In this document: positions 1-7,772 of the stretch, piece after piece
Layout: the number at the start of each line of letters is the position of its first letter
Position numbering within the stretch: position 1 is the stretch's first letter
Assembly: GCF_000264455.2 (NCBI RefSeq)
Contig: NC_017958.1
Coordinates: forward strand, 935,001-999,000
DNA: 64,000 bases
Direction: 5' to 3'
Origin: Tistrella mobilis KA081020-065
GTDB lineage: Bacteria; Pseudomonadota; Alphaproteobacteria; Tistrellales; Tistrellaceae
The notes under the pieces: generated by a model
What the model was told of the DNA's origin: nothing
Databases searched by the model: none
The model's input: only the letters and a program-made list of their open reading frames with translations
Program-made: the position numbers and the translations under genes

Positions 1-1829
1 AGCTCCTTGCAGCCGCCCCAGCCCGGCACCACGCCGACGCCGACCTCGACCAGGCCCATATAGGTCTCGGCATGGGCCTGGACGGCATCGCAATGGAGCA
101 GGATTTCGCAGCCGCCGCCCAGCGCCATGCCGGCCGGCGCGCCGACCACCGGGAAGGGCGCGTATTTCAGCGCCTTGTAGGCTTCCTGGCCCATGCGGAT
201 CATGCCGTCGATCATGTCCCAGGCGGCGATGTTCGAGGCGAAGAGCGCAAGGCCGACATTGGCGCCGACCGAGAAGTTGTCGGCCTCGTTATAGACCACC
301 AGCGCCTTGTAGCCGCCGCGCACGATCTCGGTCGACTTCGCGACCATCTCGAGCACGCCCGGATCGATCGCATTCATCTTGGTGTGGAATTCGAGGCAGA
401 GCACGCCGTCGCCCAGATCCCACAGGCTGGCCGACCCGTTGCCGTCCACCCGCTTCGAGCGCCGCTTGACGTCGGAGAGACGCAGCACGCCTTCCGGCAC
501 CGGCACCGGGGCATAACCGCCGGCACGGGTGGCGAATTCGAGCACGCCGTCCGAGACCCGATAGAAGCGGCCGGTCCCGTTGCCGGCGACGGCGGCCAGG
601 ATCTCGGGCACCTTGCGGCCCTCGGCCGTCAGCCGGTCGGCGAACCAGCCGGCACCCATGCGGTCGATCAGCTCGAACGGACCATATTTCCAGCCATAGC
701 CGAGGCGCATCGCCTCGTCGATCGCCGGCACCTCGTCGGCGATCACGCCGACCAGATCGGCGGTGTAAGAGAGCGCCGCCGAGATCACCGCCCAGGCATA
801 GGCGCCACCGGCATCCTCGTGCGAGACCAGCGCGCGCAGATCCTTTGCGCCGGCACGGATGCTGGCGAGATCGGGCTTGCGTTTCGCCCGGTATTCGCCG
901 GTCGAAAGATCGAGCGCCTCCTGAACGGTCTGACCACCGTCCTTGCGCCGGCGGTAGAAGCCGCCCTTGCCCTTCCGGCCGGTATAGCCCTCGGCGATCA
1001 TCTTCCGGAACAGGTCGCTGTCGCGGTAGATGGCGTGATAGGCGTCATCGGCCGGCAGGGTCGCCTTCATGCTGGCGGCGACATGGGGCATGAGGTCGAG
1101 ACCGACCAGATCGATCAGCCCGAACACGCCGGTCTTGGGAATGCCGACCGGCTTCGAGAGCAGCGCGTCGACCGCCTCGACATCGAGCTTGCGGTCCATG
1201 GCCTCGGTCACCGCCGCCTGCATCCAGAAGGTGCCGATGCGGTTGGCGATGAAGCCGGGGGTATCCTTGCAGTCGACCACGCCCTTGCCGAGCGCATGGT
1301 CGCCGAAGGCGCGGATCGTCTCCACCGCATCCGGCCGGGTCTCGGGGCCGGCGACCAGCTCCAGCAGACGCATATAGCGCGGCGGGTTGAAGAAATGGGT
1401 GATCAGGAAATCGCCCTTGAACGCCGCCGACCGGTCCTCGACCAGCAGGCCGAGCGGAATGGTCGAGGTGTTCGACGACACGATCGAGCCGGGCTTGCGA
1501 ACCTCGTCGAGCGTCGCATAGAGCCGGCGCTTGATGTCGAGGTTTTCGATCACCGCCTCGACGATCCAGTCGACATCGGCCAGCTGGCCCAGATCGTCTT
1601 CCAGATTGCCGGTGGTGACGAGCTTCGCGCGGCTCGGATGCATGAAGCTCTTGGGTTTGGTCTTCAGCATCTTCTGGACCGCGCCCTCGGCGAGCGCATT
1701 CCGGTTCTCGGCGCCTTTGGGCACGATGTCGAGCAGCACCACCGGCACGCCGGCATTGGCGATATGGGCCGCGATGCCGGCGCCCATGACGCCGGCGCCG
1801 ATCACGGCCGCCTTCTTGATTGCAGTCAT
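1..1829 (-). CDS. 3-hydroxyacyl-CoA dehydrogenase/enoyl-CoA hydratase fusion, 3' end cut by window edge
   Basis: Bifunctional beta-oxidation enzyme that hydrates 2-enoyl-CoA and oxidises 3-hydroxyacyl-CoA with NAD. Reading inward from the ATG at 1829, a Rossmann motif GAGVMGAGIA lies near residues 10-19. The NAD-binding and C-terminal 3-hydroxyacyl-CoA dehydrogenase domains follow (SNTSTIPLG, HFFNPPRYM, KDTPGFIANRIG). A crotonase segment (EFHTKMNAID, GMALGGGCE) comes last before the window edge. This dehydrogenase-then-hydratase order is the FadN-like arrangement, the reverse of E. coli FadB. About 609 codons are visible; relatives run to roughly 770, so only the C-terminus is missing. It is the last visible gene of the fadD-merR-thiolase unit, starting 45 bp after the thiolase stop. 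The domain order and family are clear; the exact chain-length specificity is not visible. Confidence 0.9.
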   Translation of the reverse strand, partial: MTAIKKAAVIGAGVMGAGIAAHIANAGVPVVLLDIVPKGAENRNALAEGAVQKMLKTKPKSFMHPSRAKLVTTGNLEDDLGQLADVDWIVEAVIENLDIKRRLYATLDEVRKPGSIVSSNTSTIPLGLLVEDRSAAFKGDFLITHFFNPPRYMRLLELVAGPETRPDAVETIRAFGDHALGKGVVDCKDTPGFIANRIGTFWMQAAVTEAMDRKLDVEAVDALLSKPVGIPKTGVFGLIDLVGLDLMPHVAASMKATLPADDAYHAIYRDSDLFRKMIAEGYTGRKGKGGFYRRRKDGGQTVQEALDLSTGEYRAKRKPDLASIRAGAKDLRALVSHEDAGGAYAWAVISAALSYTADLVGVIADEVPAIDEAMRLGYGWKYGPFELIDRMGAGWFADRLTAEGRKVPEILAAVAGNGTGRFYRVSDGVLEFATRAGGYAPVPVPEGVLRLSDVKRRSKRVDGNGSASLWDLGDGVLCLEFHTKMNAIDPGVLEMVAKSTEIVRGGYKALVVYNEADNFSVGANVGLALFASNIAAWDMIDGMIRMGQEAYKALKYAPFPVVGAPAGMALGGGCEILLHCDAVQAHAETYMGLVEVGVGVVPGWGGCKE

Positions 1830-1874
1830 CTCAAAGCATCTCCGGTCGCTTGGGACAGCCGTCTGGTTCCTGCG

Positions 1875-3014
1875 TCAGAGCGCTTCGAGGACCGTGGCGA
1901 TGCCCTGGCCGCCGCCGATGCACTGGGTGGCCAGCGCATAGCGCCCGCCTTCCCGCTTCAGCAGCGCCGCCGCCTTGCCGGTGATGCGGGCGCCGGTAGC
2001 GCCCAGCGGATGGCCGAGGGCGATGGCGCCGCCATCCAGGTTCACCCGCGCCGGATCGAGGCCCAGATCCTGGATGCAGGCAAGCGCCTGCGAGGCGAAG
2101 GCCTCGTTCAGCTCCACAACGTCCAGATCACCGGCCTTTACGCCGGCGCGGTCCAGCGCCTTGCGGCTGGCCGCCACCGGGCCGATGCCCATGATCTCGG
2201 GTGCGCAGCCGGCAACGGCCACCGAGCGGATGCGGGCGAGCGGGGTGAGGTTGTTCTTCGCCGCATATTCTTCAGTGCAGACCAGGCAGGCCGAGGCGCC
2301 GTCGGTCAGGGGCGACGAGGTGCCGGCGGTGACCACGCCATCCTTCCTGAAGGCGGGGTCGAGCCCGGCCAGACCCTCGACCGAGGCGTCGGGACGGATG
2401 CAGCCGTCGGCATCGACCGCCGGGCCCTTCTTCTGGGTGATCGCGACGATCTCGTCGGCAAACCGGCCCTGCTCGCGCGCTGCGGCCGCCTTCTTATGCG
2501 AGGCGACGGCGAATTCCTCCTGGGCAGCGCGGCTGATCTGCCACTTCTCGGCGACGTTCTCGGCCGTGATGCCCATCGGCATATAGGCGCCGGGCATCAT
2601 CTCGGCCAGCACCGGGTTCGGCGCCGGGTTGAAGCCCATCATTGGCACGCGGGTCATCGATTCGACGCCGGCCGCGATGAAGGCTTCGCCCGCACCCAGC
2701 TGGATGGCGCCCGCCGCCATGTGCACCGACTGCATCGACGAGCCGCAGAAGCGGTTGACCGTCGCACCTGCCACCGATTGGGGCAGGCCGGCCAGCAGGC
2801 CGATCAGACGGGCGGCATTGAAGCCCTGCTCACCCTCGGGGAAGGCACAGCCCAGGATCAGGTCTTCGATCGTCTCGGGATCGATGCCGCTCCGCTCGAC
2901 CAGGCTCTTGACCACCTGGGCTGCCAGATCGTCCGGACGGACCTTGGTCAGCGCGCCCTTGCGCGCGAAGTGGAAAGGCGAACGGGCATAGCCCGCGATC
3001 ACGACGCTCTTCAT
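1875..3014 (-). CDS. acetyl-CoA C-acyltransferase (thiolase)
   Basis: Thiolase that cleaves 3-ketoacyl-CoA to acetyl-CoA in the last step of beta-oxidation. All three thiolase signatures are present. The nucleophilic cysteine is in NRFCGSSMQS, the catalytic histidine in GGAIALGHPLGATGAR, and the second cysteine in ATQCIGGGQG near the C-terminus. From the chosen ATG the protein is 379 residues, normal for the family. The frame is open further upstream to 3083, but that extension (Arg/Pro-rich) does not resemble a thiolase, whereas MKSVVIAGYARSPF does, and AGGAG lies about a dozen bases upstream. It sits between the MerR regulator and the dehydrogenase/hydratase fusion, so it is probably the beta subunit partner of that fusion. 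Confidence 0.93.
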   Translation of the reverse strand: MKSVVIAGYARSPFHFARKGALTKVRPDDLAAQVVKSLVERSGIDPETIEDLILGCAFPEGEQGFNAARLIGLLAGLPQSVAGATVNRFCGSSMQSVHMAAGAIQLGAGEAFIAAGVESMTRVPMMGFNPAPNPVLAEMMPGAYMPMGITAENVAEKWQISRAAQEEFAVASHKKAAAAREQGRFADEIVAITQKKGPAVDADGCIRPDASVEGLAGLDPAFRKDGVVTAGTSSPLTDGASACLVCTEEYAAKNNLTPLARIRSVAVAGCAPEIMGIGPVAASRKALDRAGVKAGDLDVVELNEAFASQALACIQDLGLDPARVNLDGGAIALGHPLGATGARITGKAAALLKREGGRYALATQCIGGGQGIATVLEAL

Positions 3015-3147
3015 GGGGGCCCTCGGCTCCTGGATTGTCTCTCCCGTGCGCCGGTTCGCCGGCGCGCGTGGTTTCTTGGACATGTGGTCTTACATGGTGG
3101 CGCGGGAACAATGACGGTTCCGCGATGCCTCTGGCGACATCCGCCAA

Positions 3148-3540
3148 TCAGCCGGCGGCATCGACGCCCTTGACGGCAAGCGCCGCCAGCACCTGGGCCT
3201 CGATGTCGCGCAGCTCGTCGAGGGTCACCATCAGGTCGCTCAGCTGGCCCTGGAGCTGCTCCATCCGCTCGGTGACCGCACTGCGCAGCTGGCGCAGCTG
3301 CTCCACCTGGGTGCGGTCGGCCTCGTAGAGGTCCAGGAACTCCTTGATCTCCGCCAGGCTGAATCCCAGCCGCTTGCCGCGCAGGATCAGCTTCAGCCGT
3401 GCGCGGTCGCGATAGGAATAGACCCGGTTCATGCCCTCCCGTGCGGGCTTGATGAGGTGCTGATCCTCGTAGAACCGGATCGCCCGGGGCGTGATCGAGA
3501 ACTCCTCGGCCAGCTGGGTGATCGTGAAGGTGTCCGGCAT
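3148..3540 (-). CDS. MerR-family regulator, LiuR-like
   Basis: DNA-binding regulator of about 130 residues. The N-terminal winged helix reads FTITQLAEEFSITPRAIRFYED, the classic MerR recognition region. It is followed by a wing (VYSYRDRARLKLILRGKRLGFSLAEI) and a coiled-coil dimerisation helix to the C-terminus. There is no C-terminal cysteine cluster, so it is not a metal-sensing MerR. The location among fadD, thiolase and a FadN-like fusion, and a perfect TTGACGTTTAC palindrome 119 bp upstream, fit the LiuR group that controls branched-chain amino-acid and acyl-CoA catabolism in proteobacteria. The ATG at 3540 is chosen because the upstream in-frame extension to 3639 is low-complexity. Autoregulation through the upstream site is inferred. 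Confidence 0.88.
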   Translation of the reverse strand: MPDTFTITQLAEEFSITPRAIRFYEDQHLIKPAREGMNRVYSYRDRARLKLILRGKRLGFSLAEIKEFLDLYEADRTQVEQLRQLRSAVTERMEQLQGQLSDLMVTLDELRDIEAQVLAALAVKGVDAAG

Positions 3541-3658
3541 GCGCTCCCCCGCTTGTGCACAGGCCCGGCGGGCCTCGGGGGCGGTGCCACTGCCCCGGGC
3601 CCGGTTCTTCGCCTGTGCGGCTCTTCGCCTGTGTGCCATCCCGACCCGGGCATGTTAA

Positions 3659-3680
3659 TTGACGTTTACGTAAACGTCAA
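3659..3680. promoter_or_regulatory. perfect 22-bp palindrome, probable LiuR-type operator
   Basis: TTGACGTTTAC followed directly by its reverse complement GTAAACGTCAA, with no mismatch in 22 bp. It lies between the 3' end of fadD (3701) and the start of the MerR gene (3540). It therefore most likely governs merR, the thiolase and the fusion gene. MerR-family proteins bind dyads of this size, and LiuR-type sites share the ACGTTTACGT core. Confidence 0.75.
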
Positions 3681-3700
3681 CTAACTCCGGATCACGCCGT

Positions 3701-5431
3701 TCAACCGGCCGCCTTGCGGCGCGCCTCGTATTTCTCCTTCTCCTCCTGCACCAGTTCCTTCTTCGACAGCTTGCCGATCAGGGTCTTGGGCAGGGCGTCG
3801 CGGAACTCGATCTGCTTGGGCATCTCGATCGGCGACAGCCGCTCCTTCAGGAAGGCGGTCAGTTCGGCCGCGGTCAGATGGGCGCCGGCCTTCAGCTTCA
3901 CGAAGGCCTTGACCGTCTGGCCGCGATATTCGTCGGGAATGCCGATGACGGTGCATTCCTCCACCAGATCATGCAGATAGACCGCCTCTTCCACCATGCG
4001 CGGATAGACGTTGTAGCCGCCGGCGATGATCAGATCCTTGATCCGGTCGACGATGAAGGCATAGCCGTCCTCGTCCAGATAGCCGACATCGCCGGTGTGC
4101 AGCCGGCCGCCGGCCATGGTCTTTGCGGTCTCTTCCGGTTTGTTCCAGTAGCCGGCCATCACCTGGGGCCCGCGGATGCAGATTTCGCCGCGGCTGCCCT
4201 GGGGCAGCACGGTCTCGCCATCCTCAAGATCGACGATCTCGATCGTGGTGCCCGGCATGGGCAGGCCGATCGAGCCTTCCTTGCTGATGCCGTTGAACGG
4301 GTTGCAATGGGTGACGGGCGAGGTCTCGGTCAGACCATAGCCTTCGACCAGGGTGCAGCCGGTCAGCTTTTCGAAGGTCTGCTTCACCTCCAGCGGCAGC
4401 GGCGCACCGCCCGACAGGCAGTAATTGATCGACGAGAGATCGAACGCGCGGATCTTCGGATGATGGGCGATGGCCGTGTACATGGTCGGCACGCCCGGAA
4501 ACAGGCTGGGCTTCTTCTTCGCCAGCGTTTCCAGCACCTGGTCCAGTTCGAAGCGCGGCAGCATGATCATGCAGGCGCCGGCCAGCACGGAATAATTCAT
4601 GCAGACCGTCATCGCGAAGACATGGAACAGCGGCAGCACCACCATGGTGCGCTCCTGCCCCGGACGCGCATCCGGGAACCAGGCCTCCAGCTGCCGGGCA
4701 TTGGCGTGCAGATTGGCATGGGTCAGCATCGCGCCCTTGGGCAGGCCGGTGGTGCCGCCGGTATACTGCAGCACCGCCACTGCGGTTTCAGGGTCGATCT
4801 GAACCGGGGCATAGCGCCCGTCATTCTGCATCAGCGCCTTGTGCTGAACGATCCGGGCGCTCTTTTCGACCTTGCCGATCTCCTTACCCTTCACCAGCGG
4901 GAAGAGCAGGTTCTTAGGGAAGGGCAGCACGCCGGCCATGGGGCAGACGATGATCCGCTCCAGACAGGTCTTGCCCAGCAGCTCGTGAACCTTGTCGTAG
5001 ACCACCGCCAGGTCCAGCGTCACCATCACCCGGGTGCCGCTGTCATTAACCTGATGCTCGATCTCGCGCAGCGCATAGAGCGGGTTGAAGTTGACGATCG
5101 TGGCGCCGATGGTCAGCGCCGCATAGTAGTAAACGATCGAATAGGGGGTGTTGGGCAGAAACAGCCCCACCCGGTCGCCGGGCTTCACGCCGATCTGCTG
5201 CAGCCCTTTCGCGGCTTGGCCGACCATCCGCCCGATCTCGCCGAAGGTCAGGATCTTGCCCAGGAAGTCGACCGCCGGCCGATCCGCGAAGGTCTTGACC
5301 GCGTGATCCATCAGCGATGTCAGCGGCGCGGGCGAAATCGTCTTGCGCCAGTTCACGTCGGCAGGATATTTGCGCAACCAGACCGGCTCGGCTCCGCCGG
5401 GATCGATCCCGGCACCCATCATCTGTGTCAT
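3701..5431 (-). CDS. fadD: long-chain fatty acid--CoA ligase
   Basis: ATP-dependent acyl-CoA synthetase that activates fatty acids for the beta-oxidation genes downstream. The adenylate-forming motifs are present: the phosphate-binding loop YTGGTTGLPKGAML, VEGYGLTETSPV (A5), GYWNKPEET and LHTGDVGYLDEDG (A7), DRIKDLIIAGGYNVYP (A8 hinge), and the A10 lysine in KTLIGKLSKKEL. The protein is 576 residues, standard for FadD. The ATG at 5431 has GGGAGG a few bases upstream; the frame is open to 5587 but the extra residues are not FadD-like. It is the first gene of the unit, with a degenerate copy of the LiuR-like site about 95 bp upstream, suggesting co-regulation with the downstream genes. Confidence 0.93.
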   Translation of the reverse strand: MTQMMGAGIDPGGAEPVWLRKYPADVNWRKTISPAPLTSLMDHAVKTFADRPAVDFLGKILTFGEIGRMVGQAAKGLQQIGVKPGDRVGLFLPNTPYSIVYYYAALTIGATIVNFNPLYALREIEHQVNDSGTRVMVTLDLAVVYDKVHELLGKTCLERIIVCPMAGVLPFPKNLLFPLVKGKEIGKVEKSARIVQHKALMQNDGRYAPVQIDPETAVAVLQYTGGTTGLPKGAMLTHANLHANARQLEAWFPDARPGQERTMVVLPLFHVFAMTVCMNYSVLAGACMIMLPRFELDQVLETLAKKKPSLFPGVPTMYTAIAHHPKIRAFDLSSINYCLSGGAPLPLEVKQTFEKLTGCTLVEGYGLTETSPVTHCNPFNGISKEGSIGLPMPGTTIEIVDLEDGETVLPQGSRGEICIRGPQVMAGYWNKPEETAKTMAGGRLHTGDVGYLDEDGYAFIVDRIKDLIIAGGYNVYPRMVEEAVYLHDLVEECTVIGIPDEYRGQTVKAFVKLKAGAHLTAAELTAFLKERLSPIEMPKQIEFRDALPKTLIGKLSKKELVQEEKEKYEARRKAAG

Positions 5432-5525
5432 TGGTCCTCCCGAGACCTTGTCGCGACCCCGGTGCCCGCCCCTGCCCGGCCCGGACCCCGTACCGCTTCC
5501 TTGATGAGCCGTCCCCCAACGGCAA

Positions 5526-5547
5526 AACCGGTTTCCGTATACGTCAA
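5526..5547. promoter_or_regulatory. degenerate second copy of the LiuR-like operator upstream of fadD
   Basis: The core GTTTCCGTATAC matches 10 of 12 positions of the perfect site's core GTTTACGTAAAC. The right flank GTCAA is identical, while the left flank AACCG is not conserved. It is placed 95 bp upstream of the fadD ATG in the 292-bp gap between higA and fadD. That gap otherwise shows nothing recognisable. Confidence 0.5.
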
Positions 5548-5723
5548 CCGGCCGTTCGACTATCCCAGGACACGCGCCCCGGATCAACAGTCACGCCGCG
5601 AACCGGCGCCGGATTCTTTAGCCGGCCGCATATGCCCGGACGCAACCATGGGTCCGCCCTCAACCCAGAGTTACAATACCCGTAATCATGTCTCAAGACA
5701 GGTCGGAACGATCGGGAGGATTG

Positions 5724-6092
5724 TCAATCGGATCGGGGCGACGGGATGGAGGCCTTGCCACTTTCCGCAGAGGCAGAAGGCCTCTCGCCAGGGGCGGCAA
5801 ACGGAGCGACGTTCACCGCACCCCCGGCCTTGCGCATTTCGGCGATGTCATGGGCCATCTGCATCCGCATCAGCGTCTCCATCGCCACACCGAACGCCTT
5901 TTCGATCCGCAGCGCCATCTCAGGGGACAGGCGCGCCCGCTCATTGACCAGCGCCGACAGTGCCGGCCGGGTGACACCAAGAATGCGCGCAGCATCTGTC
6001 ACGGTCAGTTCATAACCGGCCATGATGTCTTCACGGATGAAGGCCCCGGGGTGGGCCGGCGACTTCAGTCTCAGACCTTCAGGACGGTGCAT
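5724..6092 (-). CDS. higA: HigA-family antitoxin (XRE helix-turn-helix)
   Basis: Antitoxin and autorepressor of a type II toxin-antitoxin pair. The HigA signature is plain: LKSPAHPGAFIREDIM, then a helix-turn-helix VTDAARILGVTRPALSALVNERARLSPEMALRI, then AFGVAMETLMRMQ. After about residue 90 the protein carries an Ala/Pro/Ser-rich tail (to residue 122), longer than the roughly 100 residues usual for HigA. The start lies 12 bp after the end of the toxin frame, whose terminal TGA overlaps a GAGGAG ribosome site, the normal higBA arrangement. Because its toxin frame is interrupted, the antitoxin may now act only as a regulator. Confidence 0.9.
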   Translation of the reverse strand: MHRPEGLRLKSPAHPGAFIREDIMAGYELTVTDAARILGVTRPALSALVNERARLSPEMALRIEKAFGVAMETLMRMQMAHDIAEMRKAGGAVNVAPFAAPGERPSASAESGKASIPSPRSD

Positions 6093-6104
6093 GATGCCGG
6101 CTCC

Positions 6105-6395
6105 TCAATGGTAATCCTCATAGTTCAGATCGACAATTTCGACTGCATCGTCGTCGATATAGAATGTTAGCCGTCAGTTGCGAGTCACCGACAATGCCCA
6201 GCTTCCCTTCCGGTCACCGGACAGTCGATGAGGTTTCCAGCTGGCGACGGCAAGAAGCTCATCTTCATGAGACATGGCCTGCAGGAACGAGATCATTCGT
6301 CGGAGTTTTCCGAGAACGGCAGGGTCGAGACCTGATGGATCATCCGACTGGACGAAGCGGCGCAGACCTTTGTGAAGAATGTTCCTGATGAGCAT
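6105..6395 (-). pseudogene. higB: HigB-family toxin with an in-frame stop codon
   Basis: RelE-superfamily mRNA interferase that normally cleaves ribosome-bound mRNA. The frame from the ATG at 6395 reads IRNILHKGLRRF, then KPHRLSGDRKGSWALSVTRN, and is then cut by TGA at 6174-6176 (codon 74). After that TGA the same frame continues with RLTFYIDDDAVEIVDLNYEDYH and ends at TGA 6105-6107. That is exactly the HigB C-terminus; the lost codon is the tryptophan of the family's NWRLTF motif. A single TGG to TGA change explains it, with no frameshift. The truncated product lacks the last beta-strands and a C-terminal histidine, so it is probably inactive unless UGA is read through. A sequencing error cannot be excluded. 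Confidence 0.85.
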
Positions 6396-6422
6396 GATAT
6401 ACCCGATCGCCTGTGCCGTCGT

Positions 6423-6443
6423 GTGTAAAGTTACACTTTACAC
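6423..6443. promoter_or_regulatory. inverted repeat upstream of higBA, probable HigA operator
   Basis: GTGTAAAG and CTTTACAC form a perfect 8-bp inverted repeat around a 5-bp spacer TTACA. It lies 28 bp upstream of the higB start, where HigA autorepressor sites are normally found. Confidence 0.6.
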
Positions 6444-6482
6444 TCTCTCGACGCGGCATAATCGCACATCAAGATGCCGCTG

Positions 6483-6597
6483 GACTATATATATTCGAGC
6501 CTTTCAGGGCCACTTTTTGAAATATACATCCATATATATCAATCGGAAACAGAAATTATACGTAGAGAATAAATGGTCAATCCATCTTATTACTTAG
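6483..6597. other. AT-rich intergenic island upstream of higBA
   Basis: About 115 bp rich in A and T (repeated tatata runs) in an otherwise roughly 70% GC window. It separates the higBA promoter region from the next minus-strand gene, whose last codons it overlaps. No gene or repeat was recognised in it. Such islands often accompany horizontally acquired modules. Confidence 0.6.
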
Positions 6598-7032
6598 GTC
6601 ACGCAGCATCTTCACTGTCGCAACCACCCCAAGCACCACCTGCCCGGGCACGAAAATCATCCGCGCCATGCCGCTGAAGGCATTGGCGTCCTTGTAGATG
6701 AAGGGGGTGATCTGTTCGGCCGAGCCGATATGGAGGTAGAGATACCAGCCGAGGCAGGCCCGGCCCAGCGTCAGAGCGGCGCAGGCTGCCGCCAGCAGCC
6801 AGCCGGGGCGCCCCGCCAGTCTGAGGGTGAGGAAGACCAGCGCGAGCAGGCCGCAGACGGTCAGTTCGACCATGAAAAAGGCGACGTCGACGATGTCGTA
6901 GGTCGCATGCATCCCCTGAGGCGGGGCACGCAGCAGGGCCAGGAAATCCAGCACCTCGACCAGCAGAAAGGCCGCATAGCCGCCATAGGCGGCCGTGACG
7001 AGGCCAAGGATGCGGCGCAGGGCGGCGGTCAT
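6577..7032 (-). CDS. small four-helix membrane protein of unknown function
   Basis: I do not recognise a named family. The protein has about 150 residues and four hydrophobic stretches consistent with transmembrane helices: around residues 8-25, 45-70, 75-95 and 122-140. Hydrophilic joints such as RAPPQGMHATYD and HIGSAEQITPF separate them. The ATG at 7032 is preferred because it starts just after the upstream gene's stop (7043-7045). An ATG at 7065 would overlap that gene. It is co-directional with the two exported paralogues upstream and could share their transcript. The last codons run into the AT-rich island. Function is unknown. Confidence 0.65.
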   Translation of the reverse strand: MTAALRRILGLVTAAYGGYAAFLLVEVLDFLALLRAPPQGMHATYDIVDVAFFMVELTVCGLLALVFLTLRLAGRPGWLLAAACAALTLGRACLGWYLYLHIGSAEQITPFIYKDANAFSGMARMIFVPGQVVLGVVATVKMLRDLSNKMD

Positions 7033-7042
7033 CCGACTGCCG

Positions 7043-7675
7043 TTATCCCTGGGGTTGGAGCGCACGCAGCCGCTCCATATGGGGCCGCACCGCCTCCAGC
7101 TCGGCCGCGGGGATCGCCATCACCGGGCGGTTCATCTCTTCCGACGGGCCGTAGCTCTGCAGCAGCTGCTGCTTCTGGGCGTCGGTCAGCTGGTCGCTGT
7201 CGCGGATCCGCGTTCTCAGGACATCGCGCTCGGCCCGCGCGGCAACCGATGCCGCGCTGTCGTAATCGAGCGTCAGATAAGCCTGCATGATCCGGTCGCC
7301 GGTCGCGGCCCAGGCAGCGAGATCGGCAAAACCGCGCTTCATCATCATGGCCGAGGCCTCGTGCCATTCCGGCATGCCCTCGATCGCGGCGGTCATCGCC
7401 GCAAGATCTCGGCCCGGCTGCGTCGGCGTCGCGGCCCGATGATCGCGGATCGCCTGGCCAATCTCCGCGCGCCGATCCGGCGGCAGAGCCCCCGACCAGG
7501 CCGTGAACGCCTGCCAGCTGTCGAGCCAGCGGCTCACCACCTCGCCGGTCAAAGGACCGTCCTGGGCGACAGCTGCCTCCCCGGCGGCATGCGCGGCGCG
7601 GGGGGCGGCCACGAACGCGGTCATCGGAAGGGCGGTGGCAAGCGCCAGAACCAGCAGGCGGCGGGCGATCTGCAC
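7043..7675 (-). CDS. exported protein of unknown function, paralogue of the 7773-8429 gene
   Basis: The GTG at 7675 (AAGGAT six bases upstream) gives about 210 residues. It begins with a clear signal peptide: positive VQIARR, hydrophobic LLVLALATALPMTAFVA, and cleavage near AHA-AG. The mature part is helical and aligns by eye with the next gene. Shared blocks are SRWLDSWQAFTAWSGALPPDRR, a KRGFADLAAWAATGDRIMQAY block, LTDAQKQQLLQ and a C-terminal PHMERLRAL. It is probably periplasmic. No catalytic motif or metal-binding cluster is visible, and I do not recognise a characterised homologue. Confidence 0.75.
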   Translation of the reverse strand: MQIARRLLVLALATALPMTAFVAAPRAAHAAGEAAVAQDGPLTGEVVSRWLDSWQAFTAWSGALPPDRRAEIGQAIRDHRAATPTQPGRDLAAMTAAIEGMPEWHEASAMMMKRGFADLAAWAATGDRIMQAYLTLDYDSAASVAARAERDVLRTRIRDSDQLTDAQKQQLLQSYGPSEEMNRPVMAIPAAELEAVRPHMERLRALQPQG

Positions 7676-7772
7676 GGGCGGATCCTTGTGGCGGTGAAGG
7701 CTGGGCGGTGAAGGCAGGCCGCGCGGGCCGCCGCCCGCATGGCAGCAGCCCGCCCGAACCGTCACGGACCGG

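Noticed and set aside
72-3173. Very long open frame on the plus strand over the thiolase and dehydrogenase genes
   Set aside because: It is antisense to two well-conserved genes, its translation is His/Arg/Gly-rich without motifs, and high GC makes such open frames common. The same applies to the plus-strand frames at 9334-12480, 50095-52896 and 57051-59924, and the minus-strand frame at 59931-62837.
3540-3639. Longer N-terminus for the MerR regulator
   Set aside because: The extra 33 residues are Arg/Ala-rich, and MerR homology begins at the ATG at 3540.
6379-6597. Plus-strand ORF across the AT-rich island
   Set aside because: Antisense to the higBA promoter, no ribosome site, Thr/Arg-rich nonsense composition and no homology.
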